64,000 nt of DNA, taken from positions 4,618,501 to 4,682,500 of the forward strand of contig NZ_JAQNDO010000001.1 of NCBI RefSeq assembly GCF_028369105.1, written 5' to 3'. The position numbers were made by a program, and so were the translations under genes. Under the pieces are notes generated by a model. It was not told the DNA's origin and made no database searches. It saw only the letters and a program-made list of their open reading frames with translations. Shown piece by piece: positions 44,152-52,379 of the stretch. The first letter of the stretch is position 1. Each line of letters starts with the position of its first letter. Origin of the DNA: Polyangium mundeleinium (GTDB lineage Bacteria; Myxococcota_A; Polyangia; Polyangiales; Polyangiaceae).

Positions 44152-44787
44152 ATGGCCCCGAACCTCGCCATGATCGACGAAACGCACCCCTTGCTGCTGG
44201 GCTCGGCGTCGCCGCGGCGCCGCGAGATCCTGGCGACGCTCGGCCTGCCCTTGCGGGTCGTCTCCCTCGACGTCGACGAGCGCCTGCGGCCGGGGGAGGG
44301 GCCGCGGCCTTACCTCGAGCGGATCGTGGCGGACAAGCTCGCCGCCGCGACGCCACACGCCGTGGCCGTCGGCGCGGTGCTCGTGGCCGACACGTCGGTG
44401 ATCCTCGGCGAGACCGCGCTCGGCAAGCCCGCGGACGATGCGGAAGCGCGGGCCATGCTCACGGCCCTCGCGGGGCGCGAGCATGAGGTCTGGACCCGCT
44501 TCGCCATCGCCTCCGGCGCGGATCCCATGCGGGCTGTCCACGCGGAGACCGTGCGCACGCGTGTCTTCTTCCGCGCGCTCGACGCGGACGAGATCAAGGC
44601 CTACGCCGCGACCGGCGAGGGCCTCGACAAGGCGGGCGCGTACGCGATCCAGGGCATCGGGAGTTTTGCCGTGGAGCGCATCGAAGGTTCGTACTCCAAC
44701 GTCGTGGGACTGCCTGCGTGCGAGGTGATCGTCGCCTTGCGCGGCGCGGGCCTGCTCGGGCGTTTCCCGCGCCCCCCGATCGCGTGA
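44152..44787 (+). CDS. maf: Maf-like nucleotide pyrophosphatase
   Basis: A 211-residue house-cleaning nucleotide pyrophosphatase of the Maf family, which hydrolyses non-canonical or modified NTPs. The signature SASPRRREIL (residues ~18-27), ADKLAAA, VLVADTSVIL (catalytic Asp), GKPADDAEARAMLTALAGRE and the C-terminal YAIQGIGSFAVERIEGSYSN with VVGLP are all present. The alternative start ATG 44170 (MIDETHP) is closer to the family length of ~195. The downstream glycosyltransferase gene begins at GTG 44784, overlapping the stop by 4 bp (GTGA), so the two are coupled, an unusual partner pair. Confidence 0.93.
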   Translation: MAPNLAMIDETHPLLLGSASPRRREILATLGLPLRVVSLDVDERLRPGEGPRPYLERIVADKLAAATPHAVAVGAVLVADTSVILGETALGKPADDAEARAMLTALAGREHEVWTRFAIASGADPMRAVHAETVRTRVFFRALDADEIKAYAATGEGLDKAGAYAIQGIGSFAVERIEGSYSNVVGLPACEVIVALRGAGLLGRFPRPPIA

Positions 44788-46184
44788 CGCCCGAGCGCGC
44801 CTCGCCCCGCCGCCGGGACACCTGGATCGTGCTCGCGGCCGCGCTGCTCGCGCGCCTCGCCGTCGTCGTATGGGCCGCGTCGCGCTTCCCGCCCACCGCG
44901 GACGGCACCTTCTATCATCGCATCGCCGAGCGTGTCGCCGCGGGCCTCGGCTACACGTGGCTCTGGCCCGACGGCGTCGTCACGTACGCCGCGCATTACC
45001 CCGTGGGATACCCCGCGCTCCTCGGCGGGGCGTATGCGCTCTTCGGCGCGCATCCGGGCGTCGCCATGACGCTCAACGCCTTGCTCGGCGCGCTCGCGGC
45101 CGTCGCCGTCCATCGCCTCGCGGCGCGCGCGGCTCCCCCCGGCGCGGCGCTCGCTGCGGGCCTGCTCGCCGCGCTGCATCCTGGCCTCGTCGCGTACACG
45201 CCCGCGCTCATGAGCGAAGGCGTCACGGCCTCGCTCGTCGCGTGCGCCGCGTGGGCGGCCGCGTGGGTGCGCGACGCCGTGCCGCTCGGCGGGCGACGTA
45301 CGATCGCGGCGCGCACGGCCCTCCTCGGCCTCGTCGTGGGCCTCGCCACGCTCGTCCGCCCGCAGAGCCTCGTCTTCGCGCCGCTCTTTGCGCTCCTCGC
45401 GGTCGCGCCCCTCGCGGGACCTCGCGCGCGTCGGGCCACGCTTGGCTTCGCCGCGCTCGCGACCGCCTTCGCCCTCGCCGTGTGCGCGCCGTGGACGATC
45501 CGCAACTGCGAGCGCATGAACCGCTGCGCGCTCGTCAGCGTCAACGGCGGCTGGAACCTGCTCATCGGCGCCGATCCCGCATCCACCGGCGCGTGGTCGC
45601 CGATCAAGGTCCCGGACGCGTGCCGCGAGGTCTGGGACGAGGCCGGCAAGGACGCCTGCTTCGGCCGCGCCGCCACGCTCTACATCGCCGAGCACCCGGG
45701 CGCGTGGCTCTCGCTCGTCCCTCGAAAACTCGCCGCGACCTTCGACTACTGCGGCGCCGCCGGCTGGTACCTGCACGAATCGAACGGCGCGGCTTGCGGC
45801 GACCGCTGCAAGCTCGGCCTCGGCGTGGCCGAGACCCTCTACGAGCGCGGCGTCCTTGGCCTCTCGCTCCTCGGCCTCGCGTTCGCGGCGACGGAGAGCC
45901 GCGCCCGCCGCTTCGCCACCCGCGCCGTCGTCGGCCTCGGGCTCGTCTTCCTGTTCCAGGTGCACGCGTGGGTCGCGTACGTCGCCCTCGTCGTGGCGGC
46001 GCTCTTGGGTGGCCGCTCCTTGCTCCGGGGCCCCGTCCTGCCTGCGGCCGCGGTGACCGTCCTCGGCGCGACGCTCTTGACCCACGCCGTCTTCTTCGGC
46101 GCAGGTCGTTATGGGCTCGTGACGTTTCCGCTGATTGCGGGGATGGCGGGGATGGTGTTTGCGGGGCTCAGAACGCGTACCTGA
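44784..46184 (+). CDS. GT39-type membrane glycosyltransferase
   Basis: A 466-residue integral membrane protein of the ArnT/PMT-like GT-C fold with ~10 transmembrane segments. The first loop has RFPPTADGTFYHRIAERV, where the catalytic acid would lie, then AHYPVGYPALLGGAYALFG, typical of the clan. Later VSVNGGWNLLIGADPASTG and a Cys-rich loop (CREVWDEAGKDACFG, CGDRCKLGLG) lie on the periplasmic side; the Cys could form disulfides. The start is GTG 44784, overlapping maf by 4 bp. Donor is probably a polyprenyl-phosphate sugar; acceptor unknown. Its end overlaps the convergent toxin gene by 17 bp. Confidence 0.8.
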   Translation: MTPERASPRRRDTWIVLAAALLARLAVVVWAASRFPPTADGTFYHRIAERVAAGLGYTWLWPDGVVTYAAHYPVGYPALLGGAYALFGAHPGVAMTLNALLGALAAVAVHRLAARAAPPGAALAAGLLAALHPGLVAYTPALMSEGVTASLVACAAWAAAWVRDAVPLGGRRTIAARTALLGLVVGLATLVRPQSLVFAPLFALLAVAPLAGPRARRATLGFAALATAFALAVCAPWTIRNCERMNRCALVSVNGGWNLLIGADPASTGAWSPIKVPDACREVWDEAGKDACFGRAATLYIAEHPGAWLSLVPRKLAATFDYCGAAGWYLHESNGAACGDRCKLGLGVAETLYERGVLGLSLLGLAFAATESRARRFATRAVVGLGLVFLFQVHAWVAYVALVVAALLGGRSLLRGPVLPAAAVTVLGATLLTHAVFFGAGRYGLVTFPLIAGMAGMVFAGLRTRT

Positions 46185-46479
46185 GCCACTCCAGGGGGCG
46201 TCGCCGTGTGTGGGGGATGGCGAGGACGAGCACGTGCTCGGGGTGAACCTCGAACCCGACCGCGTAAGGAAAGCGATCGACGAGGGCTCTGCGAATGATC
46301 GAGGGACCGCCTTCCGTGCCGGGCCAGATCGGAAAGGACGCGGGGGCGGCTCCGATTCGTTCGATCACCCGCGCGACGGCGCCGACGAATTCGTCGCCGA
46401 GCCCCGGGTGCTGCTCGTCGTACCAGAGCGCCGCTGCGCGTAGATCGTTCCGTGCTTCAGAATGCAGCTCGACGCGCAC
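46168..46479 (-). CDS. RelE/ParE-family toxin
   Basis: A 103-residue member of the RelE/ParE toxin superfamily. It has the N-terminal helix pair RVELHSEARNDLRAAALWYD and GLGDEFVGAVARVIERIG, then RRALVDRFPYAVGFEVHPEH and the strand VLVLAIPHTRRRPLEWLRYAF, which is the ParE-type C-terminus with basic residues. The start is GTG 46477-46479 inside the antitoxin gene, a 23 bp overlap, so translation is coupled. Whether it acts on ribosome-bound mRNA (RelE) or gyrase (ParE) cannot be decided; the ALWYDEQ segment suits the ParE side. Confidence 0.85.
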   Translation of the reverse strand: MRVELHSEARNDLRAAALWYDEQHPGLGDEFVGAVARVIERIGAAPASFPIWPGTEGGPSIIRRALVDRFPYAVGFEVHPEHVLVLAIPHTRRRPLEWLRYAF

Positions 46480-46708
46480 GGCGCTCCGCGAGCTCGTTCA
46501 GAATTTCCGTCTGCGCGCCGCCCCATTCGATCGTCTGGGCCTTTCCCTCGGCGATCTCGCGCGACCGACGCTCCAGCTCGGGTGCCCACGTCGCGGCGAT
46601 TTCCTCTTCGTCGAGGATTTCCAAGCTGAGGAGAAGCGCCTCTGTGACCTGCACCCGTTCTTCGCGAGGGAGCTTCAGCATGTAGGCGAGCATCTCTTGC
46701 GTGGACAT
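46457..46708 (-). CDS. Addiction-module antitoxin (Unstab_antitox type)
   Basis: An 83-residue antitoxin-like protein starting MSTQEMLAYMLKLPREERVQ. The pattern of an N-terminal helix, LxLPxEER, then LLLSLE and a later WxxELERRxxEIxEGKAQTIEW segment matches the addiction module family TIGR02574/Unstab_antitox, which usually precedes a ParE/RelE toxin. Start 46708 is chosen over the longer in-frame ATG 46831, whose lead is not natural and which would overlap the neighbour. It overlaps the toxin start by 23 bp; the antitoxin comes first, the normal order. Confidence 0.85.
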   Translation of the reverse strand: MSTQEMLAYMLKLPREERVQVTEALLLSLEILDEEEIAATWAPELERRSREIAEGKAQTIEWGGAQTEILNELAERRARRAAF

Positions 46709-46827
46709 GCGGAAAACGTAGCACGGCGCAGGCCTGTCGCCGTCATCCTCGTGCGTGCTCCCCTGGAGCCGAGGCCGTCCACCGTCCTCATCGCCCCGCT
46801 GGGCCTCTTTGTGCGCGAGAACGTGAC

Positions 46828-47541
46828 TCATGGCGCTTGTTCCTCCTCCGCGTTTCCTTTGCCGCCATTCCCTCCGCGCGCCTTCCCCTCCTGCACCGTC
46901 AGATCCTTGAAATACAGCTTGTACTCCTCCTCCCGGCCGAGCTCATGCAGGACCCCGCGCACGATCGGCTTCGCCACGTGGTTGTACACCTTCAGAAAGT
47001 GCGCCCGCGCCGCGCCGAGCCCTGCCGTCGCCGTCATCGACCGATTCGCCGCGCCGCTCTTGCCCGACAGCGCCCCGTCGAGCGCCGCGCGTGCTCCGGC
47101 GATCTCCTGCTTCCACGGCGCGAACGCATCGAGCCCCGCGTTCCGCGCGACATCGAACCCGCGCATCACGTCCGCCGCCTTGGCCCCGAGATCCGCCGGC
47201 TTCAGCGCCGCGACCTCGCCCAGTTTCTTTCCCGGGAAAAATGCCTCGAAATCGAAGCTCGTCCCCTTCGGGAGCGACCGCAGATACGCGTGGAACCGCG
47301 TGACCACCTCGCGCACCACCTCCTCCGCCTCGCCCGTCCCTCCGCGCTCCGTGCGTACCTCGCTCCGCTGGCTCCTCGCCTTCGCGAGCTCGATCTCCAC
47401 CCCCTCCACCGCGCCGAGCACCCGCGTGATCACCTTCTCGACGTCCACGAGATCCGAAGCCCCCACGAGCTTCTTCGCCTCCGTCACGAAGTGCCTGCCG
47501 TATTCGCTGACCTCACCATCGTCGATGTGTCGATCCGCCAT
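46828..47541 (-). CDS. Hypothetical cytosolic helical protein
   Basis: A 237-residue protein of unknown function with no signal peptide or membrane segment. It is mainly helical: SEYGRHFVTEAKKLVGASDL, VEKVITRVLGAVEGVEIELA, EAEEVVREVVTRFHAYLRSL, AAKAADVMRGFDVARNAGLD and ARAHFLKVYNHVAKPIVRG. The C-terminus is low-complexity (KARGGNGGKGNAEEEQAP). Start 47541 has GGAGG with good spacing. It lies upstream of the antitoxin gene on the same strand with a 119 bp gap, so it could share transcription, but it is not a known part of such modules. A paralogue search would be the best next step. Confidence 0.68.
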   Translation of the reverse strand: MADRHIDDGEVSEYGRHFVTEAKKLVGASDLVDVEKVITRVLGAVEGVEIELAKARSQRSEVRTERGGTGEAEEVVREVVTRFHAYLRSLPKGTSFDFEAFFPGKKLGEVAALKPADLGAKAADVMRGFDVARNAGLDAFAPWKQEIAGARAALDGALSGKSGAANRSMTATAGLGAARAHFLKVYNHVAKPIVRGVLHELGREEEYKLYFKDLTVQEGKARGGNGGKGNAEEEQAP

Positions 47542-48048
47542 GCGCGCCTCCAAGGACAGAAGGGCTAACCATGAGGGTTCTGTCTGACAAGGTGCCCACA
47601 CCATCCCCGCGCACGCAGAGGACGACCCCCGCGCGATCGGAAGCACCTCGGACCCGATCAGACGCGTGAGCAATCACACGCGAAAGCACCTCCGCACGCC
47701 GCAGCCCTCCGCGCCGCCGCGCCGGGATCCCCTTCTGCACCGCGCAGACACCTTCCCAGGCGTGCGCGGAAGGCCCTGCGCGGCGCGCGGACGCAGGCCC
47801 CGTCCCGATCGGCGTGACCTCTGCACCTCGCCGAGGTGCCCGCCGTCAACCCTCGATGCACCTCTGCATCGCCCTAACGCCGATCCCCGTGGGATCCCCT
47901 ACGCTTCCGCGCTGCACCGTGGCCTCTTCGCGTTCGCCCCCGGCGGCCGGATCACCGCGACTTTGACACGCTCGGCAAACCCGAGCATTCTTGCGCCCGT
48001 GGGCTCTACCGAGACGCCCCCAGTTCGAGGTTCTGAGGAGACGACCCG
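47542..48048. other. 507 bp intergenic region
   Basis: No gene is supported. It holds several short GCACCT-containing segments (near 47666, 47693, 47822-47842 and 47862) and a TTGACA at 47963-47968. Immediately downstream of that -35-like box is an inverted repeat, GCTCGG at 47970-47975 and CCGAGC at 47981-47986, with no good -10 behind it. It could be an operator for the gene at 48049 but the support is weak. A ribosome-binding site (GAGGAG) lies just before 48049. Confidence 0.35.
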
Positions 48049-48312
48049 ATGCCGCTGATCGAGACCGAGGAGGCCGCCCGCCGTTTGGCGCGCGCCATCG
48101 CGAGCGACCTCTCGCTCTACAACGAAGAGAAGATCGTCCAAGGGATCCAGAACGACGATCTCTTCACGGTCCTCGCCGAGGAGATCGAGGAGGGGCGCGC
48201 CCTCTACAAAAGCCGCGTCTCCCCCGAGCTCTACGCCAAGAACTTCTACGACCGCGCCATCGTCGACATCCTCGTGAAGTCGAAGGGGCACGTGAAGTCG
48301 AAGATCTGGTAG
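48049..48312 (+). CDS. Small hypothetical protein
   Basis: An 87-residue protein of unknown function, preceded by GAGGAG with an 8-base spacer. It is helical and amphipathic: ETEEAARRLARAIASDLSLY, EEKIVQGIQNDDLFTVLAEE, FYDRAIVDILVKSKGHVKSK. The mix of acidic and basic helices and the regular spacing recall small regulatory or ribosome-associated proteins, and the sequence looks conserved-type rather than random. It is the only gene between two blocks and converges on rluD with a 1 bp gap. I would not assign a function. Confidence 0.7.
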   Translation: MPLIETEEAARRLARAIASDLSLYNEEKIVQGIQNDDLFTVLAEEIEEGRALYKSRVSPELYAKNFYDRAIVDILVKSKGHVKSKIW

Positions 48313-48313
48313 C

Positions 48314-49303
48314 TCAGGCGCGGAGACGTAGCGCCTCGATCACGCGGGCCATGTCCGCGGGGATCGGGCTTTCGAAGTGCAGACGGCTGCCCGTCGCCGG
48401 GTGCTCGAAACCGAGCACCCGCGCATGCAGCGCCTGACGCCCGAGCGACTCCGCGAGCGTCCGCAGCTCCGGATCCCGGGGCGTCTTCCCGTACAAAGCA
48501 TCGCCGAGGATCGGCGTCTTCCCACGCTCCGCGAGGTGCACGCGGATCTGGTGCGTGCGCCCTGTCTCCAGGTGGCACGCGACGAGCGTCGAAAGCCCAA
48601 GACGTTCGAGCACGTGCACGCGCGTCACCGCGCGCTTGCCCTCCTGCACGTGCGTCGTGAACCGCAGCCGATCCGTCGGGTGACGGCCGTGGAGCGTCTC
48701 GAACGTCGCCTCCTTCGCCTCACCCACGACGACGGCCACGTACTCGCGTTCGATGTCGTGCTTCGCGAAGCGCGCCTTCAGCGCCTCGCGTGTCTCCGCG
48801 TCCTTCGCCACGACGAGCAGCCCGCTCGTGTCCTTGTCGAGGCGATGCACGATCCCGGGCCGCAAGTGCCCCTCGGGATCGAGCGGATCGGCGCCCGCGC
48901 GTTCGAAGCCGCCGCGGCCGAGCAGCGCGTTGACCAGTGTCCCGCTCGCGTGCCCTTTCGCCGGATGCACCACGAGGCCCGCGGGCTTGTCGATCACGAC
49001 GAGGTGCGCGTCCTCGTACACCACGGCGAGCGGGATCGACGCATCCGGCTCCGCGCGTGTCGGCTCCGGCGGCTCCGGCGTCACGTCGATCCGCGCGCCC
49101 GCGGCGACGGCCATCGACGCGCGGCCGGGTTTTCCGTCGACGAGCACACGCCCGTGTTCGATCCAGCGCTGCACCGCGGCACGGGACGCGGCTGTGCCTG
49201 ATTTTTCCAGCAGGCGTACGACGAGCTTGTCGAGCCGGTCGCGCGGATCGGTCGCGCTCGCTTCGAACGACGAGGTGACGAGGGGATCGGGCGCGCGTCG
49301 CAT
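48314..49303 (-). CDS. rluD: 23S rRNA pseudouridine synthase RluD-type
   Basis: A ~329-residue pseudouridine synthase of the RluA/RluD family, which isomerises uridines in 23S rRNA. An N-terminal S4 RNA-binding domain (DRLDKLVVRLL, RAAVQRWIEHGRVLVDGKP) precedes the catalytic domain with YEDAHLVVIDKPAGLVVHP, the HRLDKDTSGLLVVAK motif holding the catalytic Asp, and GRTHQIRVHLAERGKTPILG. Which uridines are targeted cannot be told; RluD is the nearest of the family by the S4 domain. ATG 49303 is preferred over GTG 49306 directly before it. Confidence 0.9.
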   Translation of the reverse strand: MRRAPDPLVTSSFEASATDPRDRLDKLVVRLLEKSGTAASRAAVQRWIEHGRVLVDGKPGRASMAVAAGARIDVTPEPPEPTRAEPDASIPLAVVYEDAHLVVIDKPAGLVVHPAKGHASGTLVNALLGRGGFERAGADPLDPEGHLRPGIVHRLDKDTSGLLVVAKDAETREALKARFAKHDIEREYVAVVVGEAKEATFETLHGRHPTDRLRFTTHVQEGKRAVTRVHVLERLGLSTLVACHLETGRTHQIRVHLAERGKTPILGDALYGKTPRDPELRTLAESLGRQALHARVLGFEHPATGSRLHFESPIPADMARVIEALRLRA

Positions 49304-49315
49304 CACGAGAGCGAA

Positions 49316-49915
49316 TCAGTAGTCCGTGCTCTCGTCCTCGTCCTCATCACGCGAAAGAAGCTCCGGGTTGTGCGCCAGGTGCGACTCGAGATCGTCGAGC
49401 ATCATGCTCTGGCGGAGCTTGAGCATGCCGAGCTGGTGCGCGAGGTAGAGGTCGAAGGCCGTGTACCGCGGGAAGACGCGCACGTTCGTCTCGTCGTGAT
49501 CCAGGCCCAGGATGACGAGCTCGCCGTCGCGCCGCGCCTCGCCGAGGTAGAGCGCGTTCCAGGGCTGGCCCGGCTTGTTCGGCAGGCGCACGACCTTGCC
49601 GCGGACGCGCGAGTCGGTCCATCCGAGCTCGACCATCGACTCCGCGAGCTTGCGGACCGAGGTGATCTTCGGCTGCGGCGCGCGCGCATCCTCGCCGAAG
49701 CGGTGCCGGCCTTTGAAGCGCTTGCCGAAGCTCGCGAAGGTGAAGTCGTAGGCGAGGAACGTCCGGAGCGAGGGCGGCAGCTCCACCATCAGCTTGGATT
49801 CGAGCGCGTCGAGCGCGGCCGCGCTTGCGCCGACCATGCCCGCTCCCTCCGGGCGCTTTGAAAGCTCCGCGATGACGCGCTGGACAAGCCCGATGCCTCG
49901 TTCGATGGTCGCCAT
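49316..49915 (-). CDS. Hypothetical protein, SMI1/KNR4-like
   Basis: A 199-residue protein. The pattern AALDALESKLMVELPPSLRT, FLAYDFTFASFGKRFKG and later NALYLGEARRDGELVILGLD, VFPRYTAFDLYLAHQLGML recalls the SMI1/KNR4 (SUKH) fold, a family often found as immunity proteins or in stand-alone roles. The match is moderate and I see no diagnostic residues. It ends in an acidic tail (SRDEDEDESTDY). It lies 12 bp upstream of rluD on the same strand, so it may share transcription. It is not next to a toxin or secretion gene, so an immunity function is unsupported here. Confidence 0.62.
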   Translation of the reverse strand: MATIERGIGLVQRVIAELSKRPEGAGMVGASAAALDALESKLMVELPPSLRTFLAYDFTFASFGKRFKGRHRFGEDARAPQPKITSVRKLAESMVELGWTDSRVRGKVVRLPNKPGQPWNALYLGEARRDGELVILGLDHDETNVRVFPRYTAFDLYLAHQLGMLKLRQSMMLDDLESHLAHNPELLSRDEDEDESTDY

Positions 49916-49934
49916 GTCTCCGCGTAGCCGATCG

Positions 49935-50960
49935 TCAAGGCGTGCGTTCTGTCAAGAGATTCCGTTGCGCTTCCGGGTCCTGAGGCACGGGTTCGCCGCC
50001 GAGCACGGCCGCGCCGTGTTTGGCCCGGAGCAGCCCGAGCGCCGCGAAACCGACCGCGACGGCAAACCACAAGGTGGCAAAGCGCACGAGGATCATGGCC
50101 GCCGTCGAGGTCGCCGCCTCCACGCCGCCGAGCCGCGCCATCTGCTCTTCGAGCAGCTTTTCCGTCACGCCGAGCCCGCCCGGGACCGGCACGAGCGCGC
50201 CCGCGAGCGTCGCCGTCGAGTAGAAGAACATCGAGAGCGACATCGACGCCTGCTCGCCGAAGCCGCGCAGGATCACCCAAAGCGCCACGCCTTCGAGCGA
50301 CCACGCGACGATCGAGAGGAGCGTCGGCCACACGAGCTGCGCGGGCGAGACGATCGTGCGCAGCCCGCCGAGCGCCTCTTCGATCTTCGGCGCGACCTTG
50401 CCGCCCACGCGCCCGAGCGGCCCGGGGAGCTTGGGCAGGATCCGCACGACGGCGCCGTTCACGGCGGGGACCGAGACGAAGACGAGCAGCACGACCACGG
50501 TCGCCGCGCCGAGGCCGGCCCAGAGCGCGCCGCCGGGGAAGCTCGCGCTGCCGACCGCGATGATGGCGATCACGCCGATGAGATCGGTCACGCGCTCGGC
50601 GATGACGATGGGCGCGGTGCGCTCGATCGGCACCTTGCGGAGCTGGAACAGGATGAGCGACTTGAAGACCTCGCCGACCTTGCCCGGCGTGACCGTCAGG
50701 ACGAAGCCCGACAGGTAGACGAGCAAGCTCTCGAACTTGGGCACGCCGCGGATGTCGAGCCGCGCGAGGTAGTACTCCCACTTGAGGTAGCGCAGGAGGT
50801 AGTTGCCGAAGGCGAGCGCGCAGGCGATGGCGAACGTGGACCAGGCGTAGGTCGCGAGGCGCGCGGCGATGAGGTTCGCGTCGCGGTAGAGGACGAGGCC
50901 GCCGTAGAGGACGACGCCGAGCAGCATCACCCACACGACGCGGCGGACCAGCTTGTTCAA
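49935..50960 (-). CDS. Flippase-like integral membrane protein (LPG synthase TM/UPF0104)
   Basis: A 341-residue inner-membrane protein with eight or so transmembrane helices, matching the LPG_synthase_TM (UPF0104/YbhN) family. Family-like stretches: LRYLKWEYYLARLDI, GFVLTVTPGKVGEVFKS, ERTAPIVIAERVTDLIG and LAGALVPVPGGLGVTEKLL. Members include the flippase half of MprF and stand-alone proteins linked to lipid or cell-wall transport; no lysyltransferase domain is fused here. The start is TTG 50960, with GGAG about 7 bases upstream. A tiny gene ends 13 bp before it on the same strand. Confidence 0.85.
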   Translation of the reverse strand: MNKLVRRVVWVMLLGVVLYGGLVLYRDANLIAARLATYAWSTFAIACALAFGNYLLRYLKWEYYLARLDIRGVPKFESLLVYLSGFVLTVTPGKVGEVFKSLILFQLRKVPIERTAPIVIAERVTDLIGVIAIIAVGSASFPGGALWAGLGAATVVVLLVFVSVPAVNGAVVRILPKLPGPLGRVGGKVAPKIEEALGGLRTIVSPAQLVWPTLLSIVAWSLEGVALWVILRGFGEQASMSLSMFFYSTATLAGALVPVPGGLGVTEKLLEEQMARLGGVEAATSTAAMILVRFATLWFAVAVGFAALGLLRAKHGAAVLGGEPVPQDPEAQRNLLTERTP

Positions 50961-50973
50961 GAGTCCGCTCCGA

Positions 50974-51144
50974 TCAAGGCGATCTCAGGCTTTTCCGCGC
51001 GCGGCGGACGCGCACGACGAGGTAGATGATCGTGCCGAGCACGACGGCGGCGCCGAGCGCGGCGACGGCCCACTTGGGCGCCACCACGACTCCACGGGCG
51101 AGGCCCTCGGGGGGGCGCTCGGTTCTCGTCTGCAGCGAGCTCAC
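50974..51144 (-). CDS. 56-residue single-pass membrane protein
   Basis: A short gene starting at GTG 51144 and ending at TGA 50974-50976. It encodes a 56-residue protein: a Pro/Arg-rich N-terminus (MSSLQTRTERPPEGLARG), one transmembrane helix (WAVAALGAAVVLGTIIYLVV) and a basic tail (RVRRARKSLRSP). The codons are GC-rich at the third position throughout, which supports coding. It lies directly upstream of the flippase-like gene, 13 bp apart, so it is a plausible small subunit or leader partner. The start lacks a strong ribosome-binding site. No family recognised. Confidence 0.68.
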   Translation of the reverse strand: MSSLQTRTERPPEGLARGVVVAPKWAVAALGAAVVLGTIIYLVVRVRRARKSLRSP

Positions 51145-51221
51145 GCGGGCTCGTCGTTACACGGGCCTAGGGGGAAGGGCAAGAAGCGGTATGGTTCGCG
51201 CGTCGATAAGGAGGAACGAGG

Positions 51222-52067
51222 ATGGGTCTGCTCGACGGCAAGGTGGCAATCATCACGGGCGCAGGCGGCGGGATCGGCCGCGCGGAGGCGCTTCTCTTCG
51301 CTCGGGAGGGAGCGAAGGTGGTCGTCAATGACGTCGGCGGCGCGCGCGACGGAAGCGGCGGAAGTGACGCCATGGCGCGCAAGGTCGTGGAGGAGATCAC
51401 GGCCGCGGGCGGCGTCGCGGTCGCGAACTTCGACACGGTGGCGACGGCCGCGGGCGCGGCGGGCATCGTGAAGAGCGCGCTCGACGCGTTCGGCCGCATC
51501 GACGTCCTGGTCAACAACGCAGGCATCCTGCGGGACAAGACGCTGCTCAAGCTCGACGAGGAGCAGTGGGACAGCGTCATCGCCGTGCACCTCAGGGGCA
51601 CGTTCCTCGTCACGCAGGCTGTCGTGAAGCAGATGATCGCGCAGGGCGGCGGCGGGCGCATCGTCAACACGACGAGCGTCTCGGGCATGGTCGGCAACTT
51701 CGGGCAATCGAACTACGCGGCCGCGAAGGCCGGCATTTACGGCTTCACGCGGACCGCGGCGATCGAGCTGCAGAAGCACCGCATCACGGTGAACGCGCTC
51801 GCGCCGGTGGCGAAGACGCGCATGACCGAGGATCTCCCGATGTTCCAGGCCGGCATGGAGTCGCTCACGCCAGAGCACATCGCGCCCGCGGCGCTCTTCT
51901 TGGGCTCCGACCTTTGTGCGGATCGGACGGGGCACGTCCTCGCCGTGACGGGCTCGCAGGTCTTCGCCTACAAGGTCGTGCAAAGCGCGGGAAAGTTCAA
52001 AGACGAGGGCGCAGCGTGGACGGCCCAGGAGATCGCCGATCACTGGGAGGCGATCACCAAGGTCTGA
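51222..52067 (+). CDS. SDR-family oxidoreductase, 3-hydroxyacyl-CoA dehydrogenase-like
   Basis: A 281-residue short-chain dehydrogenase. It has TGAGGGIGRAEALLFAREGA (residues ~12-31), VVVNDVGGARDGSG, LVNNAGILRDKTLLKL, the catalytic Ser in NTTSVSGM and YAAAK (Tyr/Lys). The insertion GGARDGSGGSDAMARKVVEE after the second strand is typical of the MFE-2 type (peroxisomal-multifunctional-like (3R)-hydroxyacyl-CoA dehydrogenase). A beta-oxidation role is likely but unproven. AAGGAGG precedes the start at 51222 with about 8 bases. It diverges from the small membrane protein gene. Confidence 0.88.
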   Translation: MGLLDGKVAIITGAGGGIGRAEALLFAREGAKVVVNDVGGARDGSGGSDAMARKVVEEITAAGGVAVANFDTVATAAGAAGIVKSALDAFGRIDVLVNNAGILRDKTLLKLDEEQWDSVIAVHLRGTFLVTQAVVKQMIAQGGGGRIVNTTSVSGMVGNFGQSNYAAAKAGIYGFTRTAAIELQKHRITVNALAPVAKTRMTEDLPMFQAGMESLTPEHIAPAALFLGSDLCADRTGHVLAVTGSQVFAYKVVQSAGKFKDEGAAWTAQEIADHWEAITKV

Positions 52068-52191
52068 AGACGGGCGGGCGGCCGACGTTCTTCGCTGGTT
52101 TCCGCCCGTGCTCTGCGCCGAGGCTCACGATCGCCGCCCGTTCTCCGCCCGAAATCCCGCCCGGAACGGGCCGTTTCGACCATTCCGGTCG

Positions 52192-52220
52192 TTGCTGGGC
52201 TCGGACACGAATGCTAGTTT
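52192..52220 (+). promoter_or_regulatory. Possible sigma-70-like promoter
   Basis: TTGCTG at 52192-52197 and TAGTTT at 52215-52220 with a 17-base spacer, upstream of the TonB-like gene. The -10 is only a partial match. If used, it gives a leader of roughly 150 bases to ATG 52380. Confidence 0.4.
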
Positions 52221-52379
52221 CGATGTTCGGCGGTGGTCGTCGTGGGCTCTCGCTCAGGACTTCGTCGCTGGGTAACTCGTCGTTTTGCCGGGGGAAGTTT
52301 CCCGGCCACGTCGAATGGGTGGGTGCTGGGTTCGTCCCCACGATCTGCCCCTTCCGCCCCGGGAGCCTCACGAACCGGC

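Noticed and set aside
46709-46831. Longer start of the antitoxin at 46831
   Set aside because: The added 41 residues are low-complexity and the family length is ~80 residues, so 46708 was used.
47575-47674. A 32-residue plus-strand frame starting MRVLSDKVPTPS
   Set aside because: No ribosome-binding site, low-complexity tail and no conservation evidence.
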